Positions 25,315 to 34,017 of a DNA stretch of 64,000 nucleotides are shown here, piece after piece. Under the pieces are notes generated by a model, which was given only the letters and a program-made list of their open reading frames with translations, was not told the origin of the DNA and did not search any database. Numbering within the stretch: the stretch's first letter is position 1; the number at the start of each line of letters is the position of its first letter. This DNA is from Acidimicrobiia bacterium (GTDB taxonomy: Bacteria; Actinomycetota; Acidimicrobiia; Acidimicrobiales; Aldehydirespiratoraceae): contig JAJEDD010000008.1 in assembly GCA_022821685.1 (NCBI GenBank), forward strand, positions 1 to 64,000, written 5' to 3'. The position numbers were made by a program, and so were the translations under genes.

Positions 25315-26184
25315 TCAGATCGGGAACACTGGACCCTTGCGGCCCGGAGTGCGGCGCTGGGACACCAGCAGATAGAGGCCCGAGCCCGCGATCAGCACGA
25401 GGCTCATCCAGACGTTGACCCGCACTCCCCACACCAGGCTGGCGGGATCGATGCGAACCGTCTCGATCCAGATGCGGCCGACGCCGTACCCGCAGGCGTA
25501 CACGGCCAACAGCGAACCGGGACGGTCGGTGCGGCGCGGGTCGGTGACCAGAGCCGGGACGCGGCGACGCACCCGGTTGCGGTCGATGATCAACAGCAGG
25601 GCGCACAGCAGCAGATTCCACACGGCCTCGTACAGGAAGGTCGGATGGAAGGTCTCCACATCGAGGTACTCGGCCGGGCGATGGGCCGGATCGATCTCCA
25701 GTCCCCACGGCAGGTCGGTGGGCGATCCGTACAGCTCCTGGTTGAACCAGTTGCCGAGGCGCCCGATGGCCTGGGCCAGCGGCAGCGACGGCACCACGGC
25801 CGCGAGGGTCTCGCCCCGGTCCATGCCCTGGCGGCGCACCATCCACAACCCCATCAGGATCCCGGCCGCCATCCCGCCCGGTATGCCCAGGCCCCCGTTC
25901 CAGATGGCGAGGATCTCCAGCCAGCCCGCCTCCTGGAAGCGCCGCCAGTCGGTTATGGCGTGATACAGGCGGGCGCCGAACAGGCCGGCGGGCACGGCCC
26001 ACAGCGCGATCCTGCTTATCTCCTCGGGATCGCCTCCCCTGGACTCCCAACGCCGCCGCGACATCCACACCGCGGCCACCACCCCCAGTGCGATCATCAC
26101 CCCGTAGGCCCGCAGATCAAGCGGCCCCAACTCGATGCCGTTGCGGGGCGGACTCGGGATCGATGAGATCAGCAGGCCGGCCAT
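25315..26184 (-). CDS. lgt: Prolipoprotein diacylglyceryl transferase
   Basis: Lgt transfers diacylglycerol from phosphatidylglycerol to the lipobox Cys of lipoproteins, such as the three found in this window. The 289-residue membrane protein has about seven spans, the Lgt signature GRLGNWFNQELYG, and the conserved His in RLYHAITDW. ATG 26184 is preferred; a GTG three codons upstream is possible. It ends 35 bases from the converging PhyH gene. Confidence 0.94.
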   Translation of the reverse strand: MAGLLISSIPSPPRNGIELGPLDLRAYGVMIALGVVAAVWMSRRRWESRGGDPEEISRIALWAVPAGLFGARLYHAITDWRRFQEAGWLEILAIWNGGLGIPGGMAAGILMGLWMVRRQGMDRGETLAAVVPSLPLAQAIGRLGNWFNQELYGSPTDLPWGLEIDPAHRPAEYLDVETFHPTFLYEAVWNLLLCALLLIIDRNRVRRRVPALVTDPRRTDRPGSLLAVYACGYGVGRIWIETVRIDPASLVWGVRVNVWMSLVLIAGSGLYLLVSQRRTPGRKGPVFPI

Positions 26185-26258
26185 GAGCTGCACCTAACCG
26201 CTCATTTCGTCTCTGCGCCTTGCACAATCGCTCACAAGTCGCTCCCGTTCTTCTACCG

Positions 26259-28034
26259 CTAGGCCAGGATTCGCTGGGCTGCGGCCAGGTCTTGGGCGGG
26301 CTCGGTGACTGCGGCGAGCAGTCCGGGCACAGCCGACAGGCGGTTGGCGGCGAAGAACCGGGCCAGCACGGCCCGGTCGGCGGCCGCGTCGGGGTCGCCC
26401 AGCCTGGCCGCGGCCAGCGCGCCGTCGGCCAGCGCAGCCGCCCCGGTGGTGACGGCCAGCATCCTCAGGTAGGCGTCGGCGCCGGCCAGCCGCGCCTGCA
26501 GGTCAGCGGCCAGCAGCCAGCCGGTGGCCTCGGCGGCCGCGTCCAGCGCGGCGTCGAGGTGGCGGCGAACCGGTGCCAGTTCGGCGTCGCCATCCAGAGC
26601 CTCGGCAGTGGAGCCGATGCGGGCCAAGTGGTCGCGCACCGCTGCGCCGCCGCGCATCGACAGCTTGCGGCCTACGAGATCGGCCGACTGGATGCCGTTG
26701 GTCCCCTCGTAGATGGGGGCGATCCGGGCGTCGCGATAGTGCTGGGCGGCGCCGGTCTCCTCGATGAAGCCCATGCCGCCGTGCACTTGGAGGCCGACGC
26801 TGACCAGCTCGCAGCCCAGGTCGGTGGCCCAGGCCTTGGTCAGCGGGGTCAGCAGCGCGGCCTGCTCGTCGGCGGCCTGGCGCTGCTGCTCGTCGGCGCC
26901 GTGGGCGGCAACGTCGATGGCCTCGGCGTTGCGGTAGGCCAAGCCCCGCATGGCGCCGATCGCCGAGCGCATGTCGAGCAGCATGCGGCGCACGTCGGGA
27001 TGGTCGATGATCGCCGAGGACTCGCCGGTGGGCGCGTCCGGCGCCCGGCCCTGGCGGCGCTCGCGGGCGTAGGCGAGGGCCTGCTGGTAGGAGCGCTCCG
27101 CCAGGGCGACCCCCTCCAGTCCCACGCTCAGGCGGGCGTGGTTCATCATCGTGAACATGGCCCGCATCCCGCCGTTCTCCTCGCCCACCAGGAAGCCGAC
27201 CGCGCCCTCGTCGTCGCCGTAGGCCATCACGCAGGTGGGGCTGGCGTGGATCCCGAGCTTGTGCTCGATCGACACGCAGCGCACGTCGTTGCGCACTCCG
27301 GGCCGCGACGAGTCCGTGGCCGCGGGCAGGTGTTTGGGCACCAGGAAGCAGCTGATGCCCCTGGTGCCGGGCGGGGCGTCGGGGGTGCGGGCCAGCACCA
27401 GGTGCACGATGTTGTCGGCGAGGTCGTGCTCGCCGTAGGTGATGAAGATCTTGGTGCCGTGGAGCCGGTAGGCGCCGTCGGGTTGCGGCACGGCCCGGGT
27501 GGCCACCGCGCCCAGATCGGATCCGGCCTGCGGCTCGGTGAGGTTCATGGTGCCGGTCCACGCGCCGGTGGCCATCGACGGGAGGTACTGCGCCTTCTGC
27601 TCGGGGGTGCCGTGCGCGCCCAGCAGGTTGATGGCGCCCTGGGTGAGCAGCGGGCACAGCGACCACGACATGCACGCCGCGGTGAACATCTCCTCCACCG
27701 CCAGGCCCAGCAGATGGGGGAATCCGCCGCCGCCGTACTCGGGGTCGATCGACAGCGCCCCCCAGCCGGCCTGTACATAGGCGTCGTAGGCCTCGCGGAA
27801 GCCGGTGGGGGTGGCCACCGAGCCGTCGTCGAGCCGGCGGGCGCCCTCGGTGTCGCCCACCCGGTTCAGCGGGGCAACCACCTCCTGCGCGAAGCGGGCC
27901 GCCTCGGCCAGGACCTGGTCCACCACATCGGGCTCGACGTGGCCGAACTCGTCCAGCTTGGCCAGACCGTCGAGGTCGGCGACGTGTCGCAGGTTGAAGG
28001 TGATCTCGTCGAGATCGACCCGGTAGTCGCTCAC
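26259..28034 (-). CDS. Acyl-CoA dehydrogenase, long type with C-terminal extension
   Basis: The 591-residue protein has the acyl-CoA dehydrogenase fold: GWGALSIDPEYGGGG, MNLTEPQAGSDLGAV (FAD/substrate), GTKIFITYGEHDL, QVHGGMGFIEETG and YRDARIAPIYEGTNGIQ. The catalytic Glu is likely the one in YEGTNGIQ. The extra 120 C-terminal residues match the FadE5/DmdC-like subgroup, which includes 3-methylmercaptopropionyl-CoA dehydrogenases; the exact substrate cannot be read from this. It starts with GTG 16 bases after the YihY-like stop, so the two share a transcript. Confidence 0.92.
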   Translation of the reverse strand: MSDYRVDLDEITFNLRHVADLDGLAKLDEFGHVEPDVVDQVLAEAARFAQEVVAPLNRVGDTEGARRLDDGSVATPTGFREAYDAYVQAGWGALSIDPEYGGGGFPHLLGLAVEEMFTAACMSWSLCPLLTQGAINLLGAHGTPEQKAQYLPSMATGAWTGTMNLTEPQAGSDLGAVATRAVPQPDGAYRLHGTKIFITYGEHDLADNIVHLVLARTPDAPPGTRGISCFLVPKHLPAATDSSRPGVRNDVRCVSIEHKLGIHASPTCVMAYGDDEGAVGFLVGEENGGMRAMFTMMNHARLSVGLEGVALAERSYQQALAYARERRQGRAPDAPTGESSAIIDHPDVRRMLLDMRSAIGAMRGLAYRNAEAIDVAAHGADEQQRQAADEQAALLTPLTKAWATDLGCELVSVGLQVHGGMGFIEETGAAQHYRDARIAPIYEGTNGIQSADLVGRKLSMRGGAAVRDHLARIGSTAEALDGDAELAPVRRHLDAALDAAAEATGWLLAADLQARLAGADAYLRMLAVTTGAAALADGALAAARLGDPDAAADRAVLARFFAANRLSAVPGLLAAVTEPAQDLAAAQRILA

Positions 28035-28050
28035 ACCGGCGAGAGTATCT

Positions 28051-28959
28051 CTACGAGACGGATTCTGTCGGCTCGTTCAATCCTCGGCGGCCGTTGAGCA
28101 GGTGGTTGATCTCGGCGCCGACCAGCAGGCCCATGGCCAGCAGGTAGAGCCAGACCAGCAGGGTGAGGGCTCCTCCCAGCAGTCCGAATACCGCGTTCAC
28201 GCCGCTGGCCGCCGCATCGAGGTACACCCGAAAGCCCAGCGACACGGCCAGCCACCAGACAGTGGCCACCATCGCTCCGGGCAGATCGGTGCGCCACGGG
28301 GTGCGGCGGCGGGGTGCGAAGTGATACACGGAGGCGGCCCAGCAGACCACCACCACGAACACCATCGGCCAGCGGAACCAGTCCCACAGGGTGGTGAAGG
28401 CGGTGCCGGCCCCGAACCGGTCGGCTAGTTCCTCCCCACCGCCGAGCAGCGGCCCGACCACCACCATGGCCGCCACCAGGGCCGCCACCAGCACCGTGAA
28501 CAGGGTCAGCACCGCACCCATGATCCGGGTGGACACCCAGTTGCGACGATGCTCGTGACCGTAGGTGACATCGAGGGCGCCGACCACGGCGGTGAAGCCG
28601 CGCGACGACGCGTACCCGGTGAGCACGACGCCGGCGGTGATCAGCCCGGCGTTCGAGCGGTCGAACAGCTCCGCCACCGTTTCGCGCAGCGTGTTGTCGC
28701 TGCCGAAGGTTTCCACCACGCGGTCAAGCAGCCACTCCTCGGTGTCGGCGGCCGCGTCGGCGCCTATCACCACGTCGAGCGAGCCGAGCGCGGCCGCGAA
28801 CACCAGCACCGCGGGGAACAGCCCGAGCAGCCCGAAGAAGGCGATCTCGGCCGAGAGGCCCCCGACCCGGGCCCGTGACCACTCGTCGCGGAAGTCGCTG
28901 ACGAGCTTGAGCGCCTCGCTCCAAAGCGTGCGCAGAGAGGACAGCGAGAGGCGCTCCAT
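28051..28959 (-). CDS. YihY/virulence factor BrkB family membrane protein
   Basis: The 302-residue protein has about six membrane segments. It shows the family pattern GLSAEIAFFGLLGLFPAVLVFAAALG near the N-terminus, RGFTAVVGALDVTYG in the middle and GLLGGALTLLVWLYLLAMGLLVGAEIN at the end. Family members were once called RNase BN by mistake; they are inner-membrane proteins of unclear function. The C-terminal tail is short and charged. Confidence 0.9.
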   Translation of the reverse strand: MERLSLSSLRTLWSEALKLVSDFRDEWSRARVGGLSAEIAFFGLLGLFPAVLVFAAALGSLDVVIGADAAADTEEWLLDRVVETFGSDNTLRETVAELFDRSNAGLITAGVVLTGYASSRGFTAVVGALDVTYGHEHRRNWVSTRIMGAVLTLFTVLVAALVAAMVVVGPLLGGGEELADRFGAGTAFTTLWDWFRWPMVFVVVVCWAASVYHFAPRRRTPWRTDLPGAMVATVWWLAVSLGFRVYLDAAASGVNAVFGLLGGALTLLVWLYLLAMGLLVGAEINHLLNGRRGLNEPTESVS

Positions 28960-29112
28960 GCCCGACCGATACTACGGTCCGACAAGAAGCGGCCCGCGAC
29001 ACCAGCCCGTCACAGGCGGCGTTCGCGGCCGACGGCCACCCCCTTATGACAGAACTCAGGCCGCAGCAACAGCCCGCGCCTCACACGAGGTTTGGCACTG
29101 CGGGGTTAGGGG

Positions 29113-32049
29113 TCAGCTGCAGCCGCTGGTGGCACCGCAGTCGGCGCACACGAAGCACGAGCCGGCCCGGCGCATGGGGACGCCGCAGGTCATGCAGAAG
29201 GGGGCGTCGAGCGCGCCGGACCGCTCCGAAGCGTGTATCCCGCTCATGTTCGCTGCGCTCACCGCCCGTTCGGGCAGGCGACTCCCACCCGCCGGTAGCC
29301 GCGAGGAGGGCTCGGTCGGCGCCGCGGCTGCGGAGAAGTCGAGTTGGGCGGTGAGCTGGGCAGGCGAGGGGATCGAGGGCGGGTCGGGCGGCAGGTCGTG
29401 GCCTTGTTCGGTGGCGGTGGCCTGCTCCTCGACGCCGGGCAGGGTGGGCTGGGTGCGCTCGCCAGTGGTGTAGACCCCCAGCGAGGCCCGCTCTTCGGGA
29501 GTCAGGTACATCACCGCCAGCTTGCGGAACAGGTAGTCCATGAGGCTGGTGGCGATGCGGATGTCGGGGTCGTCGGTGATGCCGGCCGGCTCGAAGCGGA
29601 CGCCCACGAACGTCTCCACAAAGGCGCTGAGCGGCACCCCGTACTGCAGGCCGTGGCTGAGCGAGATGGCGAACGCGTCCATGATCCCGGCCAGGGTGGA
29701 GCCCTGCTTGGAGACCTTCACGAAGATCTCGCCGGGACGGCCGTCGGGGTACTCCCCCACCGTGACGAATCCCTTGCAGTCGGCCACCCGGAACTCGAAG
29801 GTGCGCGACCGGCGCGACCTGGGCAGTCGCCGTCGCACCGGTTCCGGCGTGGCGGCGCTCTCCGCGGCCACCCCCGCCTCCCTGGCCGCAACGCCTGGGG
29901 AGGATCCGGCGGCAATGTTTGCAGGGGATCCGGCGGCATCGTCTATAGACGCTCCGGCGGCGCCGACGGTGAGGGGCTGGGCCACCTTTGAGCTGTCGCG
30001 GTAGATGGCCACCGACTTGAGGCCGAGCTGCCAGGCCTCAATGAACAGCGCCTCCACGTCGTCGACGGTGGACGACGCCGGCATGTTCACCGTCTTGGAG
30101 ATGGCGCCGGAAAGGAAGGGCTGCACCGCGGCCATCATCTGCACGTGGCCGGTGGCGCTGATGGCGTTGTCGCCCAGCGAGCAGGCGAAGACGTCGCGGT
30201 GCTCGGCCTCGATGGGCGCGCCGTCCACGGTGTGGTGCTCGGCGATGTGATCCTGAATCCGCTCCGCCCGCTCGGGTCCGTAGCCGAGTTGCCGCAGCGC
30301 TCTCGGGACGGTCGTGTTGACGATCTCCATGGTGCCGCCGCCCACCAGGCGCTTCGACTTGACCAGCCCCAGGTCGGGCTCGATGCCGGTGGTGTCGCAG
30401 TCCATGAGCAGCCCGATGGTGCCGGTGGGGGCCAGCACGGTGGCCTGGCTGTTGCGCACGCCGTGGCGGTCGGCCCGCTCGCAGGCCTCGTCCCACGCCA
30501 GCTGCGCAGCCTCCAGCAGGTCGGGGGGCACGAGTTCCTCGTCTATGGAGGCGGTGGCGCTGCGATGCTGCTCGAGCACCCGCAGCATGGGCTCGCGGTT
30601 GGCGTGGAACCCCGCGAACGGACCCATGCGCTCGGCCAGCCGGGTGGAGGTGAGATAGGCCTCGCCCGTCATCAGCGCGGTGACGGCCGCGGCGGTGGCC
30701 CGGCCCGCGTCGGAGTCGTAGGGCAGGCCCAACGCCATCAGCAGCGCCCCGAGGTTGGCGTAGCCCAAGCCGAGCTGGCGGAAGGCCCGGGTGGTGTCGG
30801 CAATGGCCGGCGTGGGATAGTCGGCGTGGCCGACCAATATTTCCTGAGCTGCGAACACCACCTGAACCGCCCGGCGGAACCCGGACACGTCGAAGGCGCC
30901 GTCGTCGTCGAGGAAGCTCAGCAGGTTGATCGAGGCCAGGTTGCAGGCGCTGTCGTCGAGGTGGACGTATTCCGAGCACGGATTGCTGGCGGTGATGGGG
31001 CCGGTGGCCGGAGCGGTGTGCCAGCGGTTGATGGTGGTGTCGAACTGCACGCCGGGATCGGCGCACTCCCAGGCGGCCTCGGCCATCTGCCGCAGGATCG
31101 AGCGGGCCGGCACCTGCTTGAGCACGGCACCGTCGGTGCGGGCGGTGAGATCCCAGTCGCCGCCGTCGATGGCGGCCTGCATGAACTCGTCGCTGACCCT
31201 CACCGAATTGTTGGCGTTCTGGTACTGCACGGAGTCGGAGTCGGTGCCGTCGACGCTCATGTCGAAGCCGGCCGCGGCCAGCGCGTGCGACTTGCGCTCC
31301 TCGCGAGCCTTGCACCAGATGAAGTCCTCGATGTCGGGATGGTCGGCGTCGAGAACCACCATCTTGGCGGCCCGGCGCGTCTTGCCGCCCGACTTGATGG
31401 TGCCCGCCGAGGCATCGGCGCCCCGCATGAAGCTCACCGGGCCCGACGCGGTGCCCCCGCCGCTCAGCGGCTCGGAGCTGGCCCGGATGCGAGACAGGTT
31501 CACTCCCGCGCCCGAGCCTCCCTTGAAGATGCGGCCCTCCTCGGCGTACCACTCCAGGATCGACTCCATGGTGTCGTCCACCGACAGGATGAAGCAGGCC
31601 GAGGCCTGCTGGGGCACCCCGGCCACCCCGATGTTGAACCACACCGGCGAGTTGAAGGCGGCTTTCTGGGTGAACAGCAGGTGCGACAGCTCCGCCCGGA
31701 ACAGCGACACCTCCGACTTGTCGGCGAAGTAGCCGTCGCCGTCGCCCCAGCGTGCGATGGCACCGACGATGCGGTCCACCACCTGCCGCAGCGACCACTC
31801 CCTCTCCCGGGTACCGAGGGCACCGCGAAAGTACTTCTGGGCCAGGATGTTGGTGGCGTTCTGCGACCAGGCAACCGGAACCTCCACATCCAGCTGCTCG
31901 AAGGCCACCGACCCGTCGCTGTGGTCTAGCAGCCGGGCGTCGCGCCGCTCCCAGGAGATGTTGTTGGCCGGGTCGTCAGCCCCGTCGGCGACGCCCGGCG
32001 GGAGGTCGATATCGACGAGGAGACTGTTCCGTTCGGAGGCCAGAGTCAT
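29113..32049 (-). CDS. nrdJ: Class II (B12-dependent) ribonucleotide reductase NrdJ
   Basis: The enzyme reduces ribonucleotides using adenosylcobalamin and needs no oxygen. The 978-residue chain has FNSPVWFNIGV, FKGGSGAGVNLSRIR, and the catalytic Cys block NPCSEYVHLDDSACNLASI. The glycyl/finger-loop region and the C-terminal redox Cys set (CMTCG...CFVCADCGATSGC) are present. Two Ala/Ser-rich insertions stand out: a linker with repeated GGATCCGGCGGCA (29913-29954), and a C-terminal piece made by a dispersed repeat copy. ATG 32049 has GAGAGG 7 bases upstream and is preferred over the TTG six codons earlier. No nrdR gene or NrdR box is seen nearby. Confidence 0.95.
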   Translation of the reverse strand: MTLASERNSLLVDIDLPPGVADGADDPANNISWERRDARLLDHSDGSVAFEQLDVEVPVAWSQNATNILAQKYFRGALGTREREWSLRQVVDRIVGAIARWGDGDGYFADKSEVSLFRAELSHLLFTQKAAFNSPVWFNIGVAGVPQQASACFILSVDDTMESILEWYAEEGRIFKGGSGAGVNLSRIRASSEPLSGGGTASGPVSFMRGADASAGTIKSGGKTRRAAKMVVLDADHPDIEDFIWCKAREERKSHALAAAGFDMSVDGTDSDSVQYQNANNSVRVSDEFMQAAIDGGDWDLTARTDGAVLKQVPARSILRQMAEAAWECADPGVQFDTTINRWHTAPATGPITASNPCSEYVHLDDSACNLASINLLSFLDDDGAFDVSGFRRAVQVVFAAQEILVGHADYPTPAIADTTRAFRQLGLGYANLGALLMALGLPYDSDAGRATAAAVTALMTGEAYLTSTRLAERMGPFAGFHANREPMLRVLEQHRSATASIDEELVPPDLLEAAQLAWDEACERADRHGVRNSQATVLAPTGTIGLLMDCDTTGIEPDLGLVKSKRLVGGGTMEIVNTTVPRALRQLGYGPERAERIQDHIAEHHTVDGAPIEAEHRDVFACSLGDNAISATGHVQMMAAVQPFLSGAISKTVNMPASSTVDDVEALFIEAWQLGLKSVAIYRDSSKVAQPLTVGAAGASIDDAAGSPANIAAGSSPGVAAREAGVAAESAATPEPVRRRLPRSRRSRTFEFRVADCKGFVTVGEYPDGRPGEIFVKVSKQGSTLAGIMDAFAISLSHGLQYGVPLSAFVETFVGVRFEPAGITDDPDIRIATSLMDYLFRKLAVMYLTPEERASLGVYTTGERTQPTLPGVEEQATATEQGHDLPPDPPSIPSPAQLTAQLDFSAAAAPTEPSSRLPAGGSRLPERAVSAANMSGIHASERSGALDAPFCMTCGVPMRRAGSCFVCADCGATSGCS
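29238..29278 (+). repeat. Dispersed GC-rich repeat, copy 3, inside nrdJ
   Basis: The core TCCCGCTCATGTTCGCTGCG plus CTCACCGCCCGTTCGGGC lies within the nrdJ reading frame. It encodes PERAVSAANMSG, just before the C-terminal Cys motifs. Confidence 0.65.
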
Positions 32050-32442
32050 CGGATTACCTCTCTGCAATTCTATCTTTGGGGCCGCGCCGACAGACGAGGG
32101 CCCGTCGTGTCGCCGAGTCGTCGTTCCCGCTCTTGTTCGCTGCGCTCACGGGCCGCTCGGGCCACGGCCTCGCTTGACTGCATGCCACGGCTGCCATGAA
32201 GAACTCCCCATCGCTCGGCCTCTGAGCGTGCCCGGCCCGACCCTACGACTCACGCGGCTGCGCCGGGCAGCGAGACTGTGGAACAACCTCGGGATTGCTG
32301 TGCATAGCGCTGTGCACAGCCGGGCCGACCGTCCAGAGATGCGCGGCGACCTGTAGAGAACCGCCCGCCGCGCCGGCGCCGTGCGCAGTCCGACACTCCC
32401 ACCAGTCACGCCTCCACCTGCAGAAAACGGTCTGCCGCGTCG
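32050..32442. other. Divergent nrdJ-reductase intergenic region
   Basis: No gene is seen. It contains a dispersed repeat copy (32123-32225), the palindrome GCTGTGCACAGC (32309-32320) and a direct repeat GCTGTGCA (32297-32304 and 32309-32316). No B12 riboswitch core or NrdR box could be recognised by eye. Confidence 0.5.
32123..32225 (+). repeat. Dispersed GC-rich repeat, copy 4
   Basis: The core GTTCCCGCTCTTGTTCGCTG and the block CTCACGGGCCGCTCGGGCC are present, and CGCTCGGCCTC closes the copy. The middle, which in other copies reads CCCGTATGGGC, is replaced by about 35 unrelated bases. Confidence 0.75.
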
Positions 32443-33231
32443 GTGCGGTACGTTCTGGTCGTGCGCAGGCTCCTGCCTCCACCGGTTGCCGAGGTCGATC
32501 CGCTGGAGCTCTACCCGACTCTGGAGAGGCCCAAGCCCGCGGGACGGCCGTGGCTGATGATCAACATGATCGCCTCCGCCGACGGTGCCATCGCGGTCGA
32601 CGGGACCAGCGAGGCTCTCGGCAACCCCGCCGATATGGCCGTGTTCTCGGCGGTGCGGGCCAGCACCGACTGGATCGTGGCCGCAGCCGGCACGGTGCGG
32701 GCCGAGCGTTACCGACTGCCCCGACCGGGCGCGACGTCGCGGCGGGTGCGGCGTGCCGCGGGCCGGGCCGAGCGTCCCCGACTGGCCGTGGTGAGCGCCA
32801 GCCTCGACCTCGATCCGGGCCTGCCGCTGTTCGCCGACCAGCAGCCCGACGACGACCGCCCGCTGATCCTCACTGGCCCGGACGCGGCGGCCGCCGCGGT
32901 GGAGGCGCTCGAGTCGGTGGCCGAGGTGGTGAGACTGGCCTCGGTGCGGCCCCGCCCGGCCGAGATCCTCGCCGAACTGCACCGCCGCGGCGCCGCAGTG
33001 GTGCTGTCGGAGGGCGGCCCGTCGTTCAACGCGCAGTTCGCCGACGCCGGCCTGATCGACGAGCTGTGCCTGTCGATCGCGCCGCTCGTGGCCGGCGGCC
33101 CCAGCCCCCGCATCGTTCACGGATCGCAGCGGACCCTTCCGCTCAACCTGTGCATCGACCATCTTCTCGAAGCCTCCGACACGCTGTTCGTGCGCTACCT
33201 GTCAACACCGGCCGCCGGGCTCGCCCCGTAG
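32443..33231 (+). CDS. RibD C-terminal-like (dihydrofolate-reductase-fold) reductase
   Basis: The 262-residue protein matches the pyrimidine reductase half of RibD: INMIASADGAIAVDG, STDWIVAAAGTVRAERYRLP and VLSEGGPSFNAQFADAGLIDELCLSIAPL. There is no deaminase domain. It could reduce a flavin precursor or another NADPH-dependent substrate; no rib genes are adjacent. Start is GTG 32443 or GTG 32461; neither has a clear ribosome site, so a leaderless mRNA is possible. Its last 37 bases overlap the end of the converging LysM gene. Confidence 0.82.
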   Translation: MRYVLVVRRLLPPPVAEVDPLELYPTLERPKPAGRPWLMINMIASADGAIAVDGTSEALGNPADMAVFSAVRASTDWIVAAAGTVRAERYRLPRPGATSRRVRRAAGRAERPRLAVVSASLDLDPGLPLFADQQPDDDRPLILTGPDAAAAAVEALESVAEVVRLASVRPRPAEILAELHRRGAAVVLSEGGPSFNAQFADAGLIDELCLSIAPLVAGGPSPRIVHGSQRTLPLNLCIDHLLEASDTLFVRYLSTPAAGLAP

Positions 33232-33647
33232 GCGGTCGACTCGCCCGTATGGGCCGGATCGCTCGCCATCCGCTCGGCCTCCAGCGAGATGCGCTGGCCC
33301 GGCTCCAGCGAGGCGGCTTCCACAACCTCGGACAGATCGTGGACCGCGGCCCTGGGATCGCCGGGAGCGACGGCCAGGGCAATGGCCCACAACGTGTCGC
33401 CCGGCTGCACCACATAGACGCCGGCAGCTTCAGCCGAGAGCGAGGCATCGCCTGCCGCGGGCCAGGGGTTGGACTCCCCCGGTGGCACGCCATCGGGCCG
33501 GGCCACAGCCAGCACCAGCGCCAAGGCGGCGACTGCCACCCCGGCCACCGCCAGCCGGCGGCGGCGATACACCGTCTCGGGCAGCCGCACGCACGGCACC
33601 GACGCCGGTGCAGACGAGACTCGGGAGGGGACCAAGAGCGAGCGCAT
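33195..33647 (-). CDS. Membrane-anchored LysM protein beside lexA, YneA-like candidate
   Basis: The 150-residue protein has a basic head, one membrane span at about residues 33-52 (LAVAGVAVAALALVLAV), a linker and a LysM domain (VYVVQPGDTLWAIALAVAP...ISL). In Bacillus, YneA has this layout, is divergent from lexA and halts division during the SOS response; actinobacterial ChiZ is similar. The same position here suggests, but does not prove, an SOS division inhibitor. The last 30 residues are encoded by a dispersed repeat copy. The frame is open far upstream, but homology and the repeat argue for ATG 33647. Confidence 0.75.
   Translation of the reverse strand: MRSLLVPSRVSSAPASVPCVRLPETVYRRRRLAVAGVAVAALALVLAVARPDGVPPGESNPWPAAGDASLSAEAAGVYVVQPGDTLWAIALAVAPGDPRAAVHDLSEVVEAASLEPGQRISLEAERMASDPAHTGESTAYGASPAAGVDR
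33240..33282 (+). repeat. Dispersed GC-rich repeat, copy 5 (tail part only)
   Basis: Only the tail is present: CTCGCCCGTATGGGCCGG, then GCTCGCC and CGCTCGGCCTCC. It supplies the C-terminal codons of the LysM gene (LEAERMASDPAHTGES on the minus strand). Confidence 0.7.
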
Positions 33648-33772
33648 ATTGGTGAGAGCCGGTCGCGCCGCAACGGGGTCCTTCCCGCTCTTGTTCGCTG
33701 CGCTCACGGGCCGCTCGGGCCACGGCCTCGCCCGTATGGGCGGGATTCGCTCACCGATTCGCTCGGCCTCTG
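33638..33772 (+). repeat. Dispersed GC-rich repeat, copy 6
   Basis: This copy is nearly full-length. The head has ATATTGGTGAGAGCC, the core CTTCCCGCTCTTGTTCGCTG, then CTCACGGGCCGCTCGGGCC and a tail CGCCCGTATGGGCGGG. It spans the start of the LysM gene and much of its upstream region. Confidence 0.8.
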
Positions 33773-33871
33773 GTTCGATGGCGGGCCAGTCAGGGGTTGG
33801 CATGTCACCATCGTCGCGCCGGGGTGTGACAGCGAACCCGAGCCGTCCCACATTCCCGAGATGCTTGACAT

Positions 33872-33885
33872 CGAACGCATGTTCC
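33872..33885 (+). promoter_or_regulatory. SOS (LexA) box 1 upstream of lexA
   Basis: CGAAC-GCAT-GTTCC fits the actinobacterial/Gram-positive LexA site GAAC-N4-GTTC. It follows a perfect -35-like TTGACA (33865-33870) by one base. The recA promoter has almost the same arrangement. It may serve lexA or, on the other strand, the LysM gene. Confidence 0.75.
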
Positions 33886-33930
33886 GCAAACATTTGTATG
33901 GATTCCTCCCCTATATGCCTGTCGGCCTCG

Positions 33931-33956
33931 TATAATCGGATCGAACAGGTGTTCGT
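33931..33956 (+). promoter_or_regulatory. lexA promoter -10 and SOS box 2
   Basis: A perfect TATAAT (33931-33936) precedes TCGAAC-AGGT-GTTCGT (33941-33956). LexA bound there would cover the start point, giving classic self-repression. Confidence 0.8.
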
Positions 33957-33967
33957 GCTCACTATAG

Positions 33968-33981
33968 CGAACGTCTGTTCG
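33968..33981 (+). promoter_or_regulatory. SOS (LexA) box 3 upstream of lexA
   Basis: CGAAC-GTCT-GTTCG is a perfect inverted repeat match to the LexA site, 36 bases before the lexA start codon. Confidence 0.8.
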
Positions 33982-34017
33982 CATCACTACCCAGCCCCGC
34001 CAGATCGGAGATTCGCC

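Noticed and set aside
30145..31929. Long plus-strand frame opposite nrdJ
   Set aside because: Shadow of nrdJ; the minus-strand protein has full family motifs.
32050..32260. Cobalamin riboswitch upstream of nrdJ
   Set aside because: No recognisable B12-box core could be found by eye; much of the stretch is a dispersed repeat copy.
32275..32290. DnaA-box-like TGTGGAACA near the nrdJ-reductase space
   Set aside because: It is a single weak match with no dnaA or dnaN gene nearby, so not an origin.
33648..33962. Longer N-terminus of the LysM protein
   Set aside because: The extra residues come from a dispersed repeat and the SOS promoter region, and homology starts at ATG 33647.
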